A stretch of DNA of 64,000 nt from an uncultured Acidobacteriia bacterium (GTDB lineage: Bacteria; Acidobacteriota; Terriglobia; Bryobacterales; Bryobacteraceae): NCBI GenBank assembly GCA_903881085.1, contig CAIRSA010000226.1:1-64000 (forward strand), in the 5' to 3' direction. Below, piece after piece: positions 59,636-64,000 of the stretch (the stretch's first letter is position 1; each line of letters begins with the position of its first letter). A program made the translations under genes and the position numbers. The notes beneath the pieces are model-generated. The model saw nothing but the letters and a program-made list of their open reading frames with translations, was not told the DNA's origin and did not search any database.

Positions 59636-59665
59636 TTGACTCGACCAGTATACAATCTGTATAAT
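59636..59665 (+). promoter_or_regulatory. Promoter with embedded TATAC-N5-GTATA repeat
   Basis: TTGACT (59636-59641), an 18-base spacer and TATAAT (59660-59665) precede the acetylesterase-like gene. The inverted repeat TATAC, five bases, GTATA spans 59649-59663, at the same offset from the -10 as at 53510-53539. Confidence 0.65.
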
Positions 59666-59697
59666 TCATCTTCACTGATCGAGAGGCCCGCATTTTG

Positions 59698-61752
59698 ATG
59701 TCGACTCATATCATCCGTTCCCTGGCGCTTCTATTCTTTTGCCATACAGTCCAACTTCAGGCCGACATCCGTCTTCCGGCACTAATCTCCGATCACATGG
59801 TGCTGGTGAGGTCCCGCGCGGTTCCCATCTGGGGCAACTCGGATCCCGGCGAAACAGTGACCGTTGCGTTCGATAGTAGAACCTCGCAAACCGTGGCGGG
59901 CGCCGATGGCCGTTGGAAGGTCCTCCTCAACCTGGAGAATACCGGCCCCGGTCCCTTTCAAATGACCGTCAAGGGGCAGAATGAGATTGTGGTCTCCGAT
60001 GTCGTGGTGGGCGCTGTGTGGTTGGCTGCCGGGCAGTCGAATATGGAGTTGCCGCTCCAAGCCACGCTAGGCGCGGAAGCAGAGATCGCCAGATCCGGAA
60101 ACTCACTGTTGCGAGTATTTCGCGTAGTCAAGGTAGGCAAGCCGCAGCCGGTGGAGGATTGTAAAGGGCAGTGGGTCCCGTCAGACCCGAAGAGCTCCCC
60201 AGCCTTCACCGCTGTCGGCTACTACTTCGCCCAGCGCATCCAACGCGAACTCCGCCAACCCGTGGGACTGATTGATGGTTCGTGGTCAGGCACTTACTCC
60301 GAAATGTGGATGAGCGAGGGCGCTATCCGCAGCGTCGAATCGATCCGCACCGGCGATGCTCGCCGCCGCCAGTTGTTAGCCGAATACCCAGCGCTAAAGA
60401 AAAAGTTCGTTGACGATTACGCCGTCTGGCTCGAAACCAACGGCCGCAAGGACCGCCCGTCAGCGAATCCGGCCGGGTTCCTTTCATCCGGCGACTGGAG
60501 CACGATTCGACTCCCCGGCAAAATCTCCGAACGGCCTGTAACCGGCGCAGTCTGGATTCGCAAAGAGATTGAAGTGCCAGCGGAGGCCCTCACCAGCGGC
60601 CAGGCATTCAAGGTGTTACTGGGCGACATTGAGGGCTTCGAGCAGGTCTACTGGAACGGAACGAAAGTTTCTGAAACTTCCTATCAGTCGTATCCGGGCG
60701 CAGGCTACCCGCGGTACTTCCCCGTGCCTCCAAACCTGTTGCACGAGGGCAACAACACCATCGCCGTGCGCATCTTCGCACCCGCCCTGCCGCCGAAAAT
60801 CACGAACGCACCCGGTCGCTTTTGGGCCTTCACCGTAAACCTCGAAGGGACCTGGGAGACTAAAACCGAGTACGAACTTCCGCTGCCGGCGCCCGCGGTG
60901 TTGGCCAACGTGCCAAAGCCTCCAAGCACGCCGCCGCTTGGCAACTCTAGCGTCATCTTCAACGGAACCATCCATCCACTGACGAACTACGCGATCGATG
61001 CCGTTCTGTGGTATCAGGGAGAGTCCGATGCCTCCCGGGCTTACGAATACCGCTCCGCGCTCGGCGCCATGATCGCGGACTGGCGCGAAAAGTGGAAGCG
61101 TCCTCACCTGCCGTTCTATATTTGCCAACTGCACGCCTATGGAGCGAAAAAGCCCGAGCCTGGCGAAAGCGAATTCGCTGAGCTGCGAGAGTCCCAGGCT
61201 GCGATGCTCAAGCTACCGGGTACAGCCATGACAGTCTTGATGGACATGGGCGAATCAGGTGACGACCATCCGCGTAACAAGCGGGCGGTCGGCGAGCGAC
61301 TGGCTTCGCTCGTCCTGGCGAAGCAGTTCGGGAAGAACGTCCCATACGCCGGACCTGTGTTCGCGGCGCACAAAATCGAAGGCCGCAGGATTCGTATCCA
61401 ATTCAGCCATACCGAAGGTGGACTGAGCGCGCGCCAACTGCCCGCCACCTTCGACGTGAACACTCTCGCCGGGAAGACTGCACCGCTTGTCCGCAACAGT
61501 CCGCAAAGCGCGCTGGAAGGGTTTACCATCTGCGGCGACGACCGGCGCTGGGTGTGGGCCGATGCCCGCATCGAAGGCAACACGGTATTGGTCTGGTCGG
61601 CCACCGTGCCCCGGCCGATCGCGGTCCGCTACGGCTGGGCCAACAATCCAACAGTGAATCTGGAAAATGGCAGCGGCCTGCCCGCCGCGCCTTTTCGCAC
61701 CGACGATTTTCCCGCTCAGACAGCAAAGAATCATTACGGCGCGACGCCGTAA
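59698..61752 (+). CDS. Sialate O-acetylesterase-like SGNH hydrolase with inserted beta domain
   Basis: 684 residues from the ATG at 59698. Signal peptide (IIRSLALLFFCHTVQLQ), then a beta domain (IRLPALISDHMVLVRSRAVP) and the SASA core split by an insert. The nucleophile block AAGQSNMELPL is near residue 117. Residues about 260-395 form a jelly-roll-like insertion (GAVWIRKEIEVPAEAL, LLHEGNNTIAVRIF). The core resumes with WYQGESDASRAYEY and the Asp-His block ESGDDHPRNK. The insert makes it longer than the paralogue at 56787. It would deacetylate sugars outside the cytoplasm. A sialidase-like fusion gene follows after 15 bases with its own GGAG site. Confidence 0.85.
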   Translation: MSTHIIRSLALLFFCHTVQLQADIRLPALISDHMVLVRSRAVPIWGNSDPGETVTVAFDSRTSQTVAGADGRWKVLLNLENTGPGPFQMTVKGQNEIVVSDVVVGAVWLAAGQSNMELPLQATLGAEAEIARSGNSLLRVFRVVKVGKPQPVEDCKGQWVPSDPKSSPAFTAVGYYFAQRIQRELRQPVGLIDGSWSGTYSEMWMSEGAIRSVESIRTGDARRRQLLAEYPALKKKFVDDYAVWLETNGRKDRPSANPAGFLSSGDWSTIRLPGKISERPVTGAVWIRKEIEVPAEALTSGQAFKVLLGDIEGFEQVYWNGTKVSETSYQSYPGAGYPRYFPVPPNLLHEGNNTIAVRIFAPALPPKITNAPGRFWAFTVNLEGTWETKTEYELPLPAPAVLANVPKPPSTPPLGNSSVIFNGTIHPLTNYAIDAVLWYQGESDASRAYEYRSALGAMIADWREKWKRPHLPFYICQLHAYGAKKPEPGESEFAELRESQAAMLKLPGTAMTVLMDMGESGDDHPRNKRAVGERLASLVLAKQFGKNVPYAGPVFAAHKIEGRRIRIQFSHTEGGLSARQLPATFDVNTLAGKTAPLVRNSPQSALEGFTICGDDRRWVWADARIEGNTVLVWSATVPRPIAVRYGWANNPTVNLENGSGLPAAPFRTDDFPAQTAKNHYGATP

Positions 61753-61767
61753 ATTCGAGGAGCACCT

Positions 61768-63861
61768 GTGAGAAACCAACTCGTAAAGCTCGCCCTATGC
61801 CTCGCCGCCACGGCAGCTGCCCAGGCGCCGCCGTCCGGAAATTTCACCAACTCTATCGGCATGAAGTTCGTCGGCGTGCCAGCCGGCGAATTTCAGATGG
61901 GCCAGGATGGCCCGCAACGCGAATACGAGAAGAACGGACTTTGGTTCCAGACCGCCTCTACAAGATTCGACGAAGCGGATTGGGACGAGCGACCCGTGCA
62001 CCCGGTCACGATTCGGAAAGGATTCTCGATCGCTTCGACGGAAATCACCAACGCACAATTCGAGCAGTTCGACCCTGCCCACAAGAAGGTCCGCGGGCTC
62101 AAGGGCTTTTCTGCAGGTGACGACGAAGCCGTGACCAACGTAAGTTGGAGCGAGGCCGTGGCCTTCACCGCGTGGCTTTCCAGAAAAGAAAACCGAACCT
62201 ACCGCTTGCCAACCGAGGCCGAGTGGGAATACGCCGCGCGCGCGGGCACCACCACGTTGTTCCATACCGGCTATCAACTGCCTGGCGGCCATCACAAATG
62301 GATCACTGACGAAGGCACGCGAAAACTCTACTACGCGAAGACAGGCATGCCCGCTGAATATGGCTCCAACTCCAATCTTCGCGTAGGCCAAACCACGCCG
62401 AATGCGTGGGGAATTTATGACATGCACGGCAACGTCGAGGAGTGGTGCCTCGATTGGTACGGCCCCTATGAGTCCGGACGCCAGGTCGACCCGGTGGGAC
62501 GCAGCGACGGCGACTTCCGAGTAAGTCGCGGCGGTAGCCACTCAGAACTCACGCGTCTTCTGCGCTCCGCAAACCGCAGTGGGCGCCTGCCGGACACGCG
62601 CACGAACCAACTGGGCTTCCGCGTGGTTGCCGGAGAGTTGCCGAAGTCCAAACCCCTGCCTCCGCCTCCGCCAAGTCTCTATCAAACAGGCGTCAAGCAA
62701 GCCGCGGCGGCCATCGCGCCAATCGATACGCGCAAGCCGTTCTTCAAAGGGCCGCGCATCTACATGAAAGTCCCAGCCAGATCGTTCGGGCCCATGTTCT
62801 CCGCGCACAATCACAACTCGGCGCTGACAGAGTGCCCCAACGGCGATCTTCTCGCCGTCTGGTACAGCTGCATTGACGAACCTGGCGACGAGATGGGCGT
62901 GGCCGCAAGTCGACTTCCGCGCGGCGCGGAAGAGTGGCAGGAGGCGTCTCCGTTTTGGGACCAGCCTGACGCCAACGATCATGCTCCCAGAATCTGGTTC
63001 GACGGCAAGAAGACGCTCTATTTCTTCGCCAACAGCATCACAAACGACATTGTCCGCACCTCTACAGACAACGGGGTCACATGGTCCAAAGCACGGTCCA
63101 TTGAGCCGCATGGGGAGTTGGGCAACGCTCCGTTTCGCACCAGTGAAGGATACATCATTATTCCGCACGATGCTCCGCAACTCAGCTTCATCATCAGCAA
63201 AGACGATGGTAAAACCTGGTCGCACAATCCAGTAAAACCAGCAAAGTGGGAACCGGCAGCCTCCGCGAACCGCTTCGCTGGCTTTCACAATGCGATGGTG
63301 CAACTCACCGACGGCCGCCTGCTGGCACTCGGCCGCATAGATGCCCCTGCGAACCAGGAGCAATTCCAATTCACCACGCCCATGAGCATCTCCGCGGACA
63401 TGGGCAAAACCTGGCAAGTAAGCGCCAGCGAGTTTCCAGCCGTCAGCAGCGGCCAGCGTCCGGCCATGATCAGATTGAAGGAGGGAGCGCTGCTATTCTG
63501 CTCCTTCACCGATCAGGGCCGGGACTGGGGCAAGCGGAAGGGGCTTGTCTTCCGTGACTCATCTGGAGGCGAATTCAAAGGTTATGGTCTGTTTGCGGCG
63601 GTGTCTTTTGACGAAGGGAAGACGTGGCCCGTACGAAAACTCATCACACCGGGCGGCGAGGAGCGCAAGCAACCGGGAACCGATCACGGCCAGTTCGTGC
63701 TCAGTGAAACGATGGCCGAGCCGGGCGGATATGTTTCCCTCATACAGGCCCGCGACTATACGATCCATCTGAACACCAGCAAAAATCACTATGCGTTCAA
63801 CCTGGCCTGGCTCAAGGACCCGCCACCTCCGGTCCTGCGCAAAAAAGAGACTCCTCGTTAA
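61768..63861 (+). CDS. FGE-sulfatase-fold / sialidase-like fusion protein
   Basis: 697 residues from GTG 61768, with GGAG five bases upstream. After the signal peptide, residues about 25-300 form the formylglycine-generating-enzyme fold: GMKFVGVPAGEFQMG, the LPTEAEWEYAARAGT signature, DMHGNVEEWCLDWYG, RVSRGGSHSELTRL and NQLGFRVV. In true FGE the RGGS segment carries two catalytic Cys; here those positions are not Cys, so it should not make formylglycine. A proline-rich linker leads to a sialidase-like propeller (about 330-690) with HNHNS, STDNGVTWS, SKDDGKTWS and SFDEGKTWP Asp boxes. The FGE fold may bind a ligand. It is co-transcribed with an acetylesterase-like gene. Confidence 0.83.
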   Translation: MRNQLVKLALCLAATAAAQAPPSGNFTNSIGMKFVGVPAGEFQMGQDGPQREYEKNGLWFQTASTRFDEADWDERPVHPVTIRKGFSIASTEITNAQFEQFDPAHKKVRGLKGFSAGDDEAVTNVSWSEAVAFTAWLSRKENRTYRLPTEAEWEYAARAGTTTLFHTGYQLPGGHHKWITDEGTRKLYYAKTGMPAEYGSNSNLRVGQTTPNAWGIYDMHGNVEEWCLDWYGPYESGRQVDPVGRSDGDFRVSRGGSHSELTRLLRSANRSGRLPDTRTNQLGFRVVAGELPKSKPLPPPPPSLYQTGVKQAAAAIAPIDTRKPFFKGPRIYMKVPARSFGPMFSAHNHNSALTECPNGDLLAVWYSCIDEPGDEMGVAASRLPRGAEEWQEASPFWDQPDANDHAPRIWFDGKKTLYFFANSITNDIVRTSTDNGVTWSKARSIEPHGELGNAPFRTSEGYIIIPHDAPQLSFIISKDDGKTWSHNPVKPAKWEPAASANRFAGFHNAMVQLTDGRLLALGRIDAPANQEQFQFTTPMSISADMGKTWQVSASEFPAVSSGQRPAMIRLKEGALLFCSFTDQGRDWGKRKGLVFRDSSGGEFKGYGLFAAVSFDEGKTWPVRKLITPGGEERKQPGTDHGQFVLSETMAEPGGYVSLIQARDYTIHLNTSKNHYAFNLAWLKDPPPPVLRKKETPR

Positions 63862-63880
63862 GCGCCCTGTACGTCCGGAA

Positions 63881-64000
63881 TCACTTTTCTCCGAAAGCGA
63901 TCCAAGTCCGGCGCGTGACCAGCTCACCGACTCCGGGCCGGCTGTAATCACAGACGCCCTGGGGGAAAATCTTCTTGAGCCTCGCGGACTGTGTTTCCGT
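63881..64000 (-). CDS. C-terminal end of a second DUF6351 protein (partial)
   Basis: The minus frame from the right edge gives 39 codons ending in TGA at 63881-63883. The sequence (LKKIFPQGVCDYSRPGVGEL, then a Trp-containing end) matches the C-terminus of the DUF6351 protein at 46715 (VFPDGVCDYTRPGVEEQL) at the same distance from the stop. It converges on the fusion gene ending at 63861, with 19 bases between. A second cassette of the receptor/hydrolase type may therefore lie just outside the window. Confidence 0.8.
   Translation of the reverse strand, partial: TETQSARLKKIFPQGVCDYSRPGVGELVTRRTWIAFGEK

Noticed and set aside
56787-63861. A sialic acid catabolic locus
   Set aside because: Only esterase-like and sialidase-like genes are present, without lyase, kinase, epimerase or a sialic-acid transporter, so the substrate is left open.

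Overview
The window looks like a chromosomal segment of a soil-type Acidobacteriota, most like the Bryobacterales/Solibacter group. The basis is family-level: GC-rich DNA carrying eight very large Oar-like TonB-dependent receptors (about 1070-1190 residues, N-terminal carboxypeptidase-regulatory domain, C-terminal Phe), many exported sugar enzymes with Tat or Sec signals, and a membrane protein with an N-terminal domain common in that phylum. No SusD, TonB/ExbBD, rRNA, tRNA or CRISPR was seen.

Layout. 1-455: C-terminal end of an unidentified ORF and a HicB-like antitoxin. 717-7324 (minus): receptor, alpha/beta hydrolase, TIM-barrel isomerase-like protein and DUF1080 hydrolase, a set that fits exported glycoside (possibly 3-keto-glycoside) breakdown. 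8113-9417: DNA-binding-like membrane protein, followed by a recombinase remnant and a non-coding stretch. 10108-17087: a minus-strand operon (enolase-superfamily enzyme, receptor, Gfo/Idh/MocA oxidoreductase) divergent from a GntR regulator, with two matching palindromes and overlapping promoters between them. 17283-19669: an intact insertion sequence with 21-bp terminal inverted repeats, a TACTT target duplication, and two ORFs joined by an A-AAA-AAG slippery site. It sits on the stop codon of the next receptor gene (19673-22987).

23156-35781 (minus): two receptor/zinc-phospholipase-C-like modules in tandem. One phospholipase carries an NPCBM domain. The other is fused to a YVTN beta-propeller and a phosphoesterase, and is interrupted by an in-frame amber codon. 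A metallo-beta-lactamase-fold protein lies between them. 35965-44398: FCD-type GntR regulator, 2-keto-4-pentenoate-hydratase-like enzyme, and a divergent plus-strand operon of two beta-helix polysaccharide enzymes plus a receptor. 44408-53342 (minus): a tightly coupled operon of receptor, serine hydrolase, DUF6351 protein and GH20-like glycoside hydrolase. 53569-56775: another receptor. 56787-63861: two divergent pairs, each with a sialate-O-acetylesterase-like and a sialidase-like protein; one of the latter is fused to a formylglycine-generating-enzyme fold that lacks the catalytic cysteines. At 63881 the C-terminus of a second DUF6351 protein enters from the right edge.

The shared theme is uptake and extracytoplasmic dismantling of complex glycans or phosphoesters by separate receptor-plus-enzyme cassettes, some with their own GntR switch. 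Substrates cannot be read from the sequence alone.
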